The position numbers and the translations under genes were made by a program. From positions 62,001 through 126,000 of the forward strand of contig NZ_JACRTE010000001.1 in assembly GCF_014385105.1 (NCBI RefSeq): DNA of 64,000 nt. Reading direction: 5' to 3'. Source of the stretch: Qingrenia yutianensis (lineage in GTDB: Bacteria; Bacillota; Clostridia; UMGS1810). Below are positions 1 to 8,322 of the stretch, in pieces; the first letter of the stretch is position 1, and the number at the start of each line of letters is the position of its first letter. The notes under the pieces are model-generated. The model saw only the letters and a program-made list of their open reading frames with translations. It did not search any database and had not been told where the DNA came from.

Positions 1-402
1 AAATGGTCTGACGATTATCTGAACGTTACCGAAGAAATTTTGAACAAAAACTTTTGCAGTGAGAAAAATGTTCGCGGATATTTTTGGATTTACCGCGTCG
101 GCGGTGCGCTTTACGACATTTTCGAACGCGATATTTTCCACCATGACAACAAAAAGAGTGCAAAAGTGCGCAAGGCCGAATTTTTAAGCGTTGTGTCGGA
201 CGAGATTTATTCCCCGGCAATGAATGGTGCAAACGCGGATATGTGCAAATATCCGAATTTAAGGCTTATATTAAAGCTCGCCGAGAAAAAACGTTTTTCG
301 CTGATTGATTTTGCGTTTTCGCATAGATTTGTGTTTGTGCTTTACGGCGGTATATCGCGCAGATTGAGAGATTTAACCGAAAGAAAGGTATTTAAAAAAT
401 GA
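1..402 (+). CDS. Glycosyltransferase, C-terminal part (5' end outside window)
   Basis: The frame is open from the first base, so only the last 133 codons are visible. No catalytic motif is in view. The C-terminal end resembles that of the next gene: both have a Leu/Ile-rich helix followed by LYGGISRRL here and IYGGITNRI there. The two are therefore probably tandem paralogues of the GT-A (family 2) glycosyltransferases that add sugars to a surface polysaccharide. The stop codon overlaps the next ATG by 4 bases (ATGA), which suggests translational coupling. The family assignment is by similarity to the neighbour, since the donor-binding domain lies outside the window. Confidence 0.7.
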   Translation, partial: KWSDDYLNVTEEILNKNFCSEKNVRGYFWIYRVGGALYDIFERDIFHHDNKKSAKVRKAEFLSVVSDEIYSPAMNGANADMCKYPNLRLILKLAEKKRFSLIDFAFSHRFVFVLYGGISRRLRDLTERKVFKK

Positions 403-1505
403 AACCCGAAGTAAGCATATGCGCTGCAATATATAACACGGAGGAAAAATTTTTGCGTGCGATGGCGGAAAGCGTCACCGCGGACAAGGACAGGCGGATT
501 GAGATTATTCTCGGCGACGACTGCTCGGACAAACCGCACGTTGAAAAAATCTGCCGTGAATATGGGCAAAAAGATGACAGAATTAAATATATCCGCGCTG
601 AAAAAAACGGCGGTGTGAGCGCAATGCGCAATATTATGATTGAAAAATCGTGCGGAAAATTTTTGACGTTTGTTGACGGCGACGATGTTGTGACGCCCGA
701 TTATGTGCAGAAAATTATAAACGCGTCGGGCAAAAATTTTGATATAGTTATGTTTTGCATACAAAGTTTTTACGGTGATGTTCCCGAAATTCACAATAAA
801 AACGCGGAAATTGTAAAACTTCCGAGCGGTGCGGGAAAGGAATTTTCGGTTGCGTGCATAACCGGCGCGCCGTACCGTGCCGAAATGTACGGCATTAAAA
901 ACACCACGCCGTCGTCGGTGTGTCTTGAACTTTACCGACGTGATTTTCTTATTGAAAACAATTTAAAGTTTACCGTCGGAATAAAAAAATCGCAGGACAC
1001 GGTGTTTAATTCGCAGGCGTTTTATCATTGCAAAATTTTGGGATATACGGCAGATGTTCTATATCTTTACCGTCAAAATCCAAAGTCGGTGTGCAGCCGG
1101 TACAGCGCAGACCTTGACAAAACGTTTGCAAAATGTTTTGAATGTGATAAAATAAATGCACAAACTCTTTATCCCGATGACAAAGATGTTATGCAAAAGC
1201 TTTACAAATACAAGGTGATATGGAATATTGTTGAAAATTTCAGGCTTAATATTTTTCACCGCGATAACCCCAAACCGCGGAAAATGCGAAAGCTTGATTT
1301 TATAAATTTTGTAAACGGCGAGCCGTACAAAACATTTTTTGAAAATTTTGACTTTAATTCGTATGACTGGCGTGAGCGGAAGCTTATATTAAGGCTTGCA
1401 AAAAATAAAAACTTTGCGGTTTTAAATTTTATGTATAAGCACCCCGTGCGGTTTAAAATTTACGGCGGAATAACAAACAGAATTGATAAATTATTTAAGA
1501 GGTGA
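399..1505 (+). CDS. Family 2 glycosyltransferase
   Basis: This 368-residue protein starts with EVSICAAIYNTE, the usual first strand of a GT-A fold. It has a GDDCSD nucleotide-sugar site near residue 40 and an FVDGDD metal-binding DxD motif near residue 92. No signal peptide or membrane segment is seen, so it should act on the cytoplasmic face of the membrane. The DxD motif and N-terminal fold place it in GT2; the sugar and acceptor cannot be read from the sequence. The ATG at 399 overlaps the previous stop, and a polysaccharide flippase follows 9 bases after its stop. This is typical of a capsule or teichoic/O-antigen-like locus. The C-terminal 100 residues resemble the preceding partial gene. 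Confidence 0.9.
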   Translation: MKPEVSICAAIYNTEEKFLRAMAESVTADKDRRIEIILGDDCSDKPHVEKICREYGQKDDRIKYIRAEKNGGVSAMRNIMIEKSCGKFLTFVDGDDVVTPDYVQKIINASGKNFDIVMFCIQSFYGDVPEIHNKNAEIVKLPSGAGKEFSVACITGAPYRAEMYGIKNTTPSSVCLELYRRDFLIENNLKFTVGIKKSQDTVFNSQAFYHCKILGYTADVLYLYRQNPKSVCSRYSADLDKTFAKCFECDKINAQTLYPDDKDVMQKLYKYKVIWNIVENFRLNIFHRDNPKPRKMRKLDFINFVNGEPYKTFFENFDFNSYDWRERKLILRLAKNKNFAVLNFMYKHPVRFKIYGGITNRIDKLFKR

Positions 1506-1514
1506 GTAAGTAAA

Positions 1515-3038
1515 TTGAGAAGCGCGGCAACTATGAAAAATTCAATATGGGGAATACTTTCGCAGATTGTTGTGTGCGTTTTAAGCCTTTTTTCGCGCCG
1601 TGTGATGATTGATACAATCGGCGTTGAGGGCGTGGGATTAAACGCGTTTCTCACAAGCGTTATAACAATGCTTTCGCTCGCGGAGCTTGGCATAGGCACG
1701 GCGATAGTGTATCATATGTATCTGCCTCTTGCAAACGGCGATACCGTGCAGATAAAACGGCTTATGAATTTTTATAAGACCGTCTACCGTGCCATTGCCG
1801 CGGCGATACTTGTTCTCGGACTTATTCTTTTGCCGTTTATGCCGAAAATGGCAGGTGATACAAGCTATTCAAAGAGCTATATTTCGCTTATTTTCGTATT
1901 GTTTTTACTGCAAACAACCTCGTCATATTTCTTTACATACAAGCGGTCGCTTTTGTCGGCAGACCAGAAACAGTATGTTATAACGCTTTTCGATTTGGGA
2001 TACAAAATTTTTACCGTTGTGCTGGGAATTGCGGTGTTAAAGTTCACGCACGAGCTTGCATATTACCTTATTCTGCTTATAATAAGCACAGTGGGAGAAA
2101 ATGTTTTTCTTTCAAAAAAAGTTGACAAAATGTATCCGTACATCTTGGAAAAAAGCGAAAAACTTCCGAAAAAGGAATGTATTGAAATTGCCCGTGACGT
2201 AAAAAACATATTTGTTGCAAAGCTTTCTGCGGTTGTTACAACCTCCACCGACAGTATACTTATAAACGTTATGGTCGGCACGGTGCAGACGGGACTTTAT
2301 TCAAACTACAACATCATATTAAGCACGCTTTCGTCGGCGGTAAATCAGTTTGCGTCGTCAATGCGCGGAAGTATAGGCAACCTTGTGGCAAGTGAAACAA
2401 AAGAGCATATAGAACGTGTTTTAAGCCGTCTGCTTTTTATAATGTTCCTTATAGGCAGTTTCTGCGCGTGCTGTTTAACGGGGCTTATCGACCCGTTTAT
2501 AGCGCTCGCGTTCGGCAAAAATCTTACGCTCGGCCGTCTTACCGTTTATGTCTGCATTTTTAATCTTTATATGACTGCGGTTGAAATCCCCGTTTGGAGT
2601 ATGGTAACGGCGTCGGGACTTTTTAAAGCGGATAAGTATATATCGCTCCTTGGTACGGCGGTAAACCTTTTGGTGTCGTACTTTTTGGGAAAAAGCCTCG
2701 GTATGGCGGGAATACTCATCGGCACATCGTGCACGTTCGTTATAAAATTTACGCTTAAAATTATACTATTTTACAATAAATTTTTAAAATTGAGCTGTAT
2801 AAAGATTTTTATAAAAAATCTTCTGTTTGCCTGCGTGACATTTTTTGAGTGTTTCGCGGTGACACTTTTAACAGGCAGAATCAGCCTTTCAAATCCGTAT
2901 GCCGAATTTGCGGTATTTGCGGTTATATCGGCAGTTGTGCCGATTGCTTCAGGCATTGTTTTGTTTTTTAAAACGGAGGAATTTGAATACAGTGTTAATT
3001 TGTTTAAAAACACCTTGGCGCACATATTAAAAAGATAA
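1515..3038 (+). CDS. Polysaccharide flippase (Wzx/MATE-like, MOP superfamily)
   Basis: A 507-residue very hydrophobic protein with about 12-14 predicted membrane segments spread over its whole length. It begins with a short amphipathic stretch and the pattern MKNSIWGILSQIVVC, which is common at the start of Wzx-type lipopolysaccharide/polysaccharide exporters. Family members flip lipid-linked oligosaccharides across the membrane. Two starts are possible: TTG at 1515 (used here) or ATG at 1533, which would give MKNSIWG. It follows the glycosyltransferases and is the last intact gene of that locus in view. The stop is followed in the same frame by the remnant of an unrelated GGDEF gene. Confidence 0.87.
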   Translation: MRSAATMKNSIWGILSQIVVCVLSLFSRRVMIDTIGVEGVGLNAFLTSVITMLSLAELGIGTAIVYHMYLPLANGDTVQIKRLMNFYKTVYRAIAAAILVLGLILLPFMPKMAGDTSYSKSYISLIFVLFLLQTTSSYFFTYKRSLLSADQKQYVITLFDLGYKIFTVVLGIAVLKFTHELAYYLILLIISTVGENVFLSKKVDKMYPYILEKSEKLPKKECIEIARDVKNIFVAKLSAVVTTSTDSILINVMVGTVQTGLYSNYNIILSTLSSAVNQFASSMRGSIGNLVASETKEHIERVLSRLLFIMFLIGSFCACCLTGLIDPFIALAFGKNLTLGRLTVYVCIFNLYMTAVEIPVWSMVTASGLFKADKYISLLGTAVNLLVSYFLGKSLGMAGILIGTSCTFVIKFTLKIILFYNKFLKLSCIKIFIKNLLFACVTFFECFAVTLLTGRISLSNPYAEFAVFAVISAVVPIASGIVLFFKTEEFEYSVNLFKNTLAHILKR

Positions 3039-3194
3039 CGACACGTCGGCGATTACCCCGATTTAAAAATGACGGTGAGTATCGGCGGTGCGTTTGAAAA
3101 AGGCAAAATTTCTCAAATACTCCGCAAAGCCGATATGGCAATGTATGATGCAAACGAAAAAAGGAACAGTATTTCGATATATGAAGAAATTTAA
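3039..3194 (+). pseudogene. Remnant of a GGDEF (diguanylate cyclase) domain, last ~47 codons
   Basis: Directly after the flippase stop, and in the same frame, the sequence reads through DYPDLKMTVSIGGAF, then ILRKADMAMYDANEKRN and ends IYEEI-stop. This is the classical end of a GGDEF domain (strand VSIGGA, helix with ADxAMYxAK, GRN-like turn). The GG(D/E)EF active site and everything upstream are missing, and no ribosome binding site or plausible start lies before it. I read it as the tail left after deletion of a diguanylate cyclase gene. The next gene is another c-di-GMP protein, so recombination between related genes is possible. Confidence 0.75.
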
Positions 3195-3248
3195 AGAAAT
3201 TGACAAATTCGATACAAGGTGTTTTAATAAAGGCGAGGTGAAATCGGC

Positions 3249-6200
3249 TTGAAAAAATTAAAATATGATATGAAATTTGTACTGCGCGGTATAATGGTGC
3301 CGATACTGATACTCGTTGCCGCGGCGGCGCTGGTTTTGTGGATATATTTCTTTAAAATAAGCGAAGCGTCCGAAAAAAGGGCATACCGCCTGCTTGCCGA
3401 GGCGGCAAAAACGCTGAACGTTGCAATGGTGGAGAGAAAACAGTCGAGTTTTCAGCAGCTCAACATTATAGCCCACGGAATAAACTGGGATACCGATATT
3501 TATAATGATGACAACGTTTTGCGCAAATTAAAAACATTTGCGGACGAAAGCCTTTTTGCGAATATCGCAATTACTGACAAGCGCGGAATTATGCTTTATC
3601 AGAACGGCAGTACAGCGGACTGCTCCGACCGCCCGTATTTTAAGGACGCTATGAACGGAAAAACCAGTACGCAGTTTTTAAAATCGGGACGTATGAGCGG
3701 TGACACGGTGTTTGTTTTTGCGGTGCCGGTGAGGCAAGGCGGTGAGATAATCGGCGCGATTATCGGAACGAGAAATTTAACCGACATTTTAAGTGTTCTT
3801 TCGTTTCAGGACGAAATAGCACAGTATAATTTTCTCTGCAACGGCGACGGAAGGGTTATTTCGGTTCCGTCCGGCGACGATTTGGGTGTGAGCGTCGGCG
3901 GAATGCTCGGCAAGTGTTTTAAGGTCGAAAACGGCGAGGTTCAGACTGATGATAACCAAGTCTGCAAGTATAATTATAACGGAAATACATATTACGGAAT
4001 ATACACGCACTCGGGACTTGACGATATTTTTATTTTCAGTATCGTAGGCGAGAGATATGCGTCAAGTCTTGCGGGTTTATACAGTAAATTGGGTGTTATG
4101 GTTACGGCAATTATATTTTTGTTTACTATGATTGCCGCGGCGGTGGTTATTATCCGATTAAAGCGCAGAATTACCATCGTAAAGGGAAATGAGCTTGAAA
4201 GACGCAAAAAGCTTGAAGAATATCATAATTTTCAGAGCAGACGTCTGCTCGACCGTACAAATGTTTTGGGCGCGTTTAACCTTAACCTTACCAAAAACAC
4301 GGTTGACAAGGACGGTGAGCTGTTAAAACGTCTTACGGGCAGAGATGCGCAGTACAGCGTTGAAGACCTTTGCGATATTATTTTCGAGCGTATCCACCCG
4401 AGCGAACGCGAAAGATACTTGGGGCATCTGTCGCGCGAGGCGCTTATGCTGGCGGCACAAAGGGGAAAAAGTTCGGTTCAGAACGACTTTTTGTTCTACA
4501 ATCCCGGCGGAAGATACATTTGGTTAAGAGTTGTTGCCGATTTGGTGAAAAATCCGATTACCGGCGATTACGAAGCGCTCGTATACGCGATAGGAATAAA
4601 CAACACAATGCGTCTTGAGCAAATAGGTAAAAAGCTGATAAGAGAAAACTTTGAGGCTATGGGTCTTATTGATGTCGAGTCGGGACGCGTTTTCGGAATA
4701 AAAGCGCTCGGCGGCGGAGATATTATGAACAATCACGGATTGAAAAGCGGGTTAGTATACGACAGTGTGGCACAGACGGCACTTGCGAACTATTTGTCGG
4801 AATACGATTTTAAATTTGTGCGCGAAAACATAAGGTTTAAAACGGTTAAAGAAAAACTTGAAACCGCACAAAACTGGAGCGTTACGGTACATTCTTGCCG
4901 TATGGGCGGCGACAGGTATTACAAGATAAAATATTCGTATCTTGACGGCGAAAAAGAGAGTATTGTTGTTTCGTGCGAGGATATAACTGATATTCTTGCA
5001 AGCAAAATGGATATTGAAACGGGACTTTACAACTCTGCCGGATTTCACGAAAAGGTTACCGAATGGCTTAAAGAAAATCCAGGCAAAAAATACCGTATGT
5101 ATCGATACAATCTTGACGGATTCAGCAATATCAACGGCACATACGGCTATGAGGCGGGCAACAAGGTTTTGCGCGACATTGCAAAACATATGCGTGCGCG
5201 AAGTACAGACAGCAGTTTTGCGGCGCACCTTAACGCCGACCATTTTGTGCGTTTCTGCTCCGAGGATTATCCGTCGGCGGAGGAGTGCTACAAAAAGTTT
5301 TTGAGCGATTTTGCCGATTACGAAATTCACTATCCGCTGACCATTCACATCGGTGTTTACGACCTTTGCGAAAAAGACTGCGGCTCATTCACGATGAGCT
5401 ATAAGGCGCATCTTGCCTTGCAGTCGATAAAGGGCGATTTGGGGACACATATTGCGTATTACAAAAAAGGACTTATGCAGACGGCCAAAAATCAGCAGGA
5501 GCTTATCGCCGACGTTGAAAATGCTGTGAAAGACGGTCAGTTTGAAGTGTGGCTTCAGCCGCAGTTTAATTATTCCGGTGCGCTGGTTGGTGCGGAGGCA
5601 CTCACGCGATGGCGTCATCCCGAAAAAGGGCTTATTATGCCTGCGGATTTTGTTCCGCTTCTTGAAAAAAGCAGACAGATTACGCTTGTTGACGAATTTG
5701 TGTGGGACAAGTGCTGCGAATACATAAAAATTCTCGATGGCGAGGGGATAAAGCTTCCGCTTTCGGTTAACGCTTCGCGCATTGACATACGCGATAAAAA
5801 CGTTTGTCCGCATATTGAAGATATGGCTGAAAGACACGGAATTTCACACGGACTTCTGCGCCTTGAAATCACAGAAAGTGCATATCTTACTGAAACGGAG
5901 GAGTTAAAATCCGCCGTTACGGCATTCAAAAACGCAGGATTTGCAGTTGAAATGGACGATTTCGGTTCGGGATATTCGTCGCTTAACATTTTGCTCGATT
6001 TGGATATTGACATATTGAAAATTGACAAAAAGCTTGTTTCCAAAGCAGGTATCGGCGATGAAAAGAGCGACAGTATTCTGCGCGCGGTTGCAAATATGGC
6101 AAAATCACTTAAAATTTCGGTTATCGCCGAGGGTGTGGAAAACAAAACCCAGGCAGACTTTTTAAATTCCGTCGGCTGTACCGATATGCAGGGATATTAC

Positions 6201-6272
6201 TATGCAAAGCCTATGCCGTTTGATAAGTTTAAAGAATTTATCAAAAATAAAAGGGTTGACGGTTTACAGTAA
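3249..6272 (+). CDS. Membrane c-di-GMP protein: Cache sensor, PAS-like, degenerate GGDEF, EAL
   Basis: A 1007-residue protein starting with TTG after AGGCGAGGTG. Membrane segments near residues 15-35 and 277-300 bracket an extracellular region with Cache-like sequence (TDKRGIMLYQNG, DRPYFKDAM). PAS-like sequence follows, then a GGDEF-family domain from about residue 585. There the signature is replaced by NADHF, so cyclase activity is unlikely. The EAL domain keeps the EAL motif near residue 783 (GAEALTRWRHP), DDFGSGYSSL near 902 and EGVEN near 960. It should therefore be a working c-di-GMP phosphodiesterase. Cache domains usually bind small extracellular ligands, so this probably lowers c-di-GMP in response to an outside signal. 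No operon partner is evident. Confidence 0.9.
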   Translation: MKKLKYDMKFVLRGIMVPILILVAAAALVLWIYFFKISEASEKRAYRLLAEAAKTLNVAMVERKQSSFQQLNIIAHGINWDTDIYNDDNVLRKLKTFADESLFANIAITDKRGIMLYQNGSTADCSDRPYFKDAMNGKTSTQFLKSGRMSGDTVFVFAVPVRQGGEIIGAIIGTRNLTDILSVLSFQDEIAQYNFLCNGDGRVISVPSGDDLGVSVGGMLGKCFKVENGEVQTDDNQVCKYNYNGNTYYGIYTHSGLDDIFIFSIVGERYASSLAGLYSKLGVMVTAIIFLFTMIAAAVVIIRLKRRITIVKGNELERRKKLEEYHNFQSRRLLDRTNVLGAFNLNLTKNTVDKDGELLKRLTGRDAQYSVEDLCDIIFERIHPSERERYLGHLSREALMLAAQRGKSSVQNDFLFYNPGGRYIWLRVVADLVKNPITGDYEALVYAIGINNTMRLEQIGKKLIRENFEAMGLIDVESGRVFGIKALGGGDIMNNHGLKSGLVYDSVAQTALANYLSEYDFKFVRENIRFKTVKEKLETAQNWSVTVHSCRMGGDRYYKIKYSYLDGEKESIVVSCEDITDILASKMDIETGLYNSAGFHEKVTEWLKENPGKKYRMYRYNLDGFSNINGTYGYEAGNKVLRDIAKHMRARSTDSSFAAHLNADHFVRFCSEDYPSAEECYKKFLSDFADYEIHYPLTIHIGVYDLCEKDCGSFTMSYKAHLALQSIKGDLGTHIAYYKKGLMQTAKNQQELIADVENAVKDGQFEVWLQPQFNYSGALVGAEALTRWRHPEKGLIMPADFVPLLEKSRQITLVDEFVWDKCCEYIKILDGEGIKLPLSVNASRIDIRDKNVCPHIEDMAERHGISHGLLRLEITESAYLTETEELKSAVTAFKNAGFAVEMDDFGSGYSSLNILLDLDIDILKIDKKLVSKAGIGDEKSDSILRAVANMAKSLKISVIAEGVENKTQADFLNSVGCTDMQGYYYAKPMPFDKFKEFIKNKRVDGLQ

Positions 6273-6277
6273 ATAAG

Positions 6278-6414
6278 AAAACGGCAGTCTTTAAGATGAT
6301 TTAAAGAACTGCCGTTTTGCTTTTTATAAAATTATGCAGATAAGACCGCCGCTTCCTTCGTTTACAATGCGCTGGAGCGTTTCTTTTATTTTGTCCTGCG
6401 CGTCTGTCGGCATA
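6278..6414. repeat. 137-bp direct repeat, copy 1
   Basis: Bases 6278-6414 recur exactly at 6429-6565 (offset 151). The unit holds a terminator-like hairpin (arms 6278-6288 and 6308-6318) and the 3' end of spoIVA. The 14 bases between copies are the reverse complement of 6320-6333 inside the repeat. This suggests template switching or an assembly error at a hairpin. Confidence 0.95.
6324..6413 (-). pseudogene. Duplicated 3' scrap of spoIVA (last 29 codons)
   Basis: Minus-strand copy of the end of spoIVA, reading from an ATG (MPTDAQDK) to the native ending GGLICIIL-stop. It arises from the 137-bp duplication. It has no ribosome binding site of its own and is presumably not expressed as a functional product. 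Confidence 0.8.
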
Positions 6415-6483
6415 ATTTTATAAAAAGCAAAACGGCAGTCTTTAAGATGATTTAAAGAACTGCCGTTTTGCTTTTTATAAAAT
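6415..6483. terminator. Very long hairpin terminator between the EAL gene and spoIVA
   Basis: Left arm 6415-6445 and right arm 6452-6483 pair over about 31 bp with one bulged base. The outer 25 bp (6415-6439 with 6459-6483) are perfect. The right arm contains the spoIVA stop codon (6475-6477). It can terminate spoIVA (minus strand) and transcription from the EAL gene (plus strand). The shorter version in repeat copy 1 (6278-6318) is probably the original form. Confidence 0.8.
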
Positions 6484-6565
6484 TATGCAGATAAGACCGC
6501 CGCTTCCTTCGTTTACAATGCGCTGGAGCGTTTCTTTTATTTTGTCCTGCGCGTCTGTCGGCATA
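6429..6565. repeat. 137-bp direct repeat, copy 2
   Basis: Exact copy of 6278-6414. This copy is continuous with the intact spoIVA gene, so it is the functional end of spoIVA; copy 1 is the extra one. Confidence 0.95.
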
Positions 6566-7947
6566 CGGTAGAGTTTGTTGTGCAGACCTTCGTTTACAAG
6601 CGAATGGAGAGATTTTCCGAAAATGTTGGACTCCCATATTTTTGTGGGCGACTCGTCAAATTCGTTGAGCAGATATTTTACCAGCTCCTCCGACTGCTTT
6701 TCTGTGCCGACGAGAGGACTTACCTCTGTTTCCACGTCAACGCGGATAAGGTGGAGCGACGGCGCCGAGGCTTTTAAGCGTACGCCGAATTTGTTGCCCT
6801 GTTTAACGATTTCGGGTTCTTCGAGCGTAAGCTCCTCAATGCCAGGCGAAACAATTCCGTAGCCTTTTTCGTTGACCTCGTTTAGGGCATATGCTATTTT
6901 GTCATACTTTTTCTTGGTGTCCGAAAGGTCGCTTATAAGCTCGACAAGCGCTTCTCTGCCCGAAATTTCCATTCCTGTTTTTTCGCCGAGAATTTTGTAG
7001 AACAAATCGTCGCTCATAGTTACGCTTATTCTCACGCACCCCGTGCCGAGGCTCATATTTTCAATGTTTGCACCGCTTATGTTTTCGTATTCGTTAAGTC
7101 TTTCGGCAAGGTCTTTTACGTCGCTTATTTTTTGTGCGCCGTCCGCATAATTCTTAACGCAGTCTATAACGCCGTCTTTAAGCCAGTGACCGTCCTCGAG
7201 CGCGTCAAACCAGTCCGGCAGATTTATGGAAATTTCGGAGAGCGGAAATTCAAAAAGTATGCTTTCCATAATTTTGTTTATATCCTCTTTGGTGAGGTTA
7301 GCACAGTCGGTGCAAAGCACGGGAACCTTATATTTTTCCTCAAGCTCCTTTTGCGTACGCTTTGCGGTGTCGCTTTCGGGATTGACACTGTTTACAATCA
7401 CAACAAACGGCTTGTTTATAGCTTTTAATTCTTTTGCCACTCTTTCTTCGGCGTCTATGTAGTCTGCGCGGTCAATGTCGGTAACCGTGCCGTCGGTAGT
7501 TACCAAAATTCCTATGGTGGAGTGTTCGTTGATAACCTTTTTTGTGCCGATTTCCGCCGCCTTTGCGAACGGCATTTCCTCGTCCGACCACGGAGTTTTG
7601 ACCATTCTCGGCATATCCTCGTCGAAATGCCCGGTTGCGCCGTCAACGATATATCCAACGCAGTCAATCAGCCGAACGTTCATCGCCGCGTTGTCGGCAA
7701 GCGAAATTTTCACCGCCTCGTTGGGAACAAATTTCGGCTCGGTTGTCATTATCATTTTGCCCGCACCGCTTTGCGGAAGCTCGTCTTTTGCGCGTTCGCG
7801 CTTGTATGCGTCGCCTATGTTGGGAATGACGAGAAGCTCCATAAAACGTTTTATAAACGTGGATTTTCCCGTTCGCACAGGGCCTACGACGCCGATGTAT
7901 ATATCGCCGCCGCACCGCGTGCTTATATCAGAGTAGATATTGTCCAT
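6475..7947 (-). CDS. spoIVA: Stage IV sporulation protein A (spore coat morphogenetic ATPase)
   Basis: A 490-residue protein, the usual SpoIVA length. In the family, SpoIVA polymerises in an ATP-dependent way on the forespore outer membrane and is the platform for coat assembly in the mother cell. The P-loop GPVRTGKST lies near residue 24, and the C-terminus GGLICIIL is the conserved membrane-localising tail. The start is ATG 7947, because AGGAGG lies 8 bases upstream. The ATG 18 bases further upstream (7965) overlaps that ribosome binding site. Its 3' end was duplicated (see 6278-6565). A possible sigma-E promoter is at 7981-8009, which fits mother-cell expression. Confidence 0.97.
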   Translation of the reverse strand: MDNIYSDISTRCGGDIYIGVVGPVRTGKSTFIKRFMELLVIPNIGDAYKRERAKDELPQSGAGKMIMTTEPKFVPNEAVKISLADNAAMNVRLIDCVGYIVDGATGHFDEDMPRMVKTPWSDEEMPFAKAAEIGTKKVINEHSTIGILVTTDGTVTDIDRADYIDAEERVAKELKAINKPFVVIVNSVNPESDTAKRTQKELEEKYKVPVLCTDCANLTKEDINKIMESILFEFPLSEISINLPDWFDALEDGHWLKDGVIDCVKNYADGAQKISDVKDLAERLNEYENISGANIENMSLGTGCVRISVTMSDDLFYKILGEKTGMEISGREALVELISDLSDTKKKYDKIAYALNEVNEKGYGIVSPGIEELTLEEPEIVKQGNKFGVRLKASAPSLHLIRVDVETEVSPLVGTEKQSEELVKYLLNEFDESPTKIWESNIFGKSLHSLVNEGLHNKLYRMPTDAQDKIKETLQRIVNEGSGGLICIIL

Positions 7948-7980
7948 TTTCTTTTCCTCCTGCATATGTTTGATGGTAAA

Positions 7981-8009
7981 TATATATGTGGATTAGCCTA
8001 AAGTTATTC
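7981..8009 (-). promoter_or_regulatory. Candidate sigma-E promoter of spoIVA
   Basis: On the minus strand, GAATAAC (-35-like, 8003-8009) and CATATATA (-10-like, 7981-7988) are 14 bp apart. They resemble the sigma-E consensus (KMATATT, CATACANT). The match is partial; spoIVA is a known sigma-E target in Bacillus. Confidence 0.35.
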
Positions 8010-8026
8010 ATACATTTGTTTTGGTG

Positions 8027-8055
8027 TTGTAATTTATAAAAATTTGTGGTAGAAT
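8027..8055 (+). promoter_or_regulatory. Sigma-A promoter for the 8107-11943 gene group
   Basis: TTGTAA (8027-8032) and TAGAAT (8050-8055) with a 17-bp spacer, about 50 bases before the small protein gene. It probably also serves the closely spaced ABC-F, dinB and rlmH genes. Confidence 0.5.
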
Positions 8056-8106
8056 GTATATTATAATGAAAAATTATGCGTCAAATGAACATAAGGAATG
8101 ATGAAA

Positions 8107-8319
8107 ATGATTTTTAGGGGTGTTGACAACCCGAAGTGCTTTTACTGCCAGCACGCAACGCATATTGAAAATTCGGACAGTGTGATGTGCGACAGAAAAG
8201 GCGAGGTTAAAAAAGACTATCTTTGCAGAAAGTATAAATTTGATATTTTTAAATGTAATTTCAAGCGCAAAAAGACAGTTATATTAGAGAAATTCGACAG
8301 AAAGGATTTTGAGCTTTAG
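8107..8319 (+). CDS. Small Cys-rich protein, function unknown
   Basis: A 70-residue basic protein with a CFYCQHATHI segment (CxxC) near residue 11, then single cysteines near residues 28, 39 and 47. The spacing suggests a zinc-binding or other metal-binding fold. No membrane segment or signal peptide is seen. Three ATGs lie close together (8098, 8101, 8107). AAGGA sits directly before the first, which leaves proper spacing only for ATG 8107, so I use that. It ends 3 bases before the ABC-F gene and is probably cotranscribed with it. I do not recognise the family. Confidence 0.7.
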   Translation: MIFRGVDNPKCFYCQHATHIENSDSVMCDRKGEVKKDYLCRKYKFDIFKCNFKRKKTVILEKFDRKDFEL

Positions 8320-8322
8320 AAG

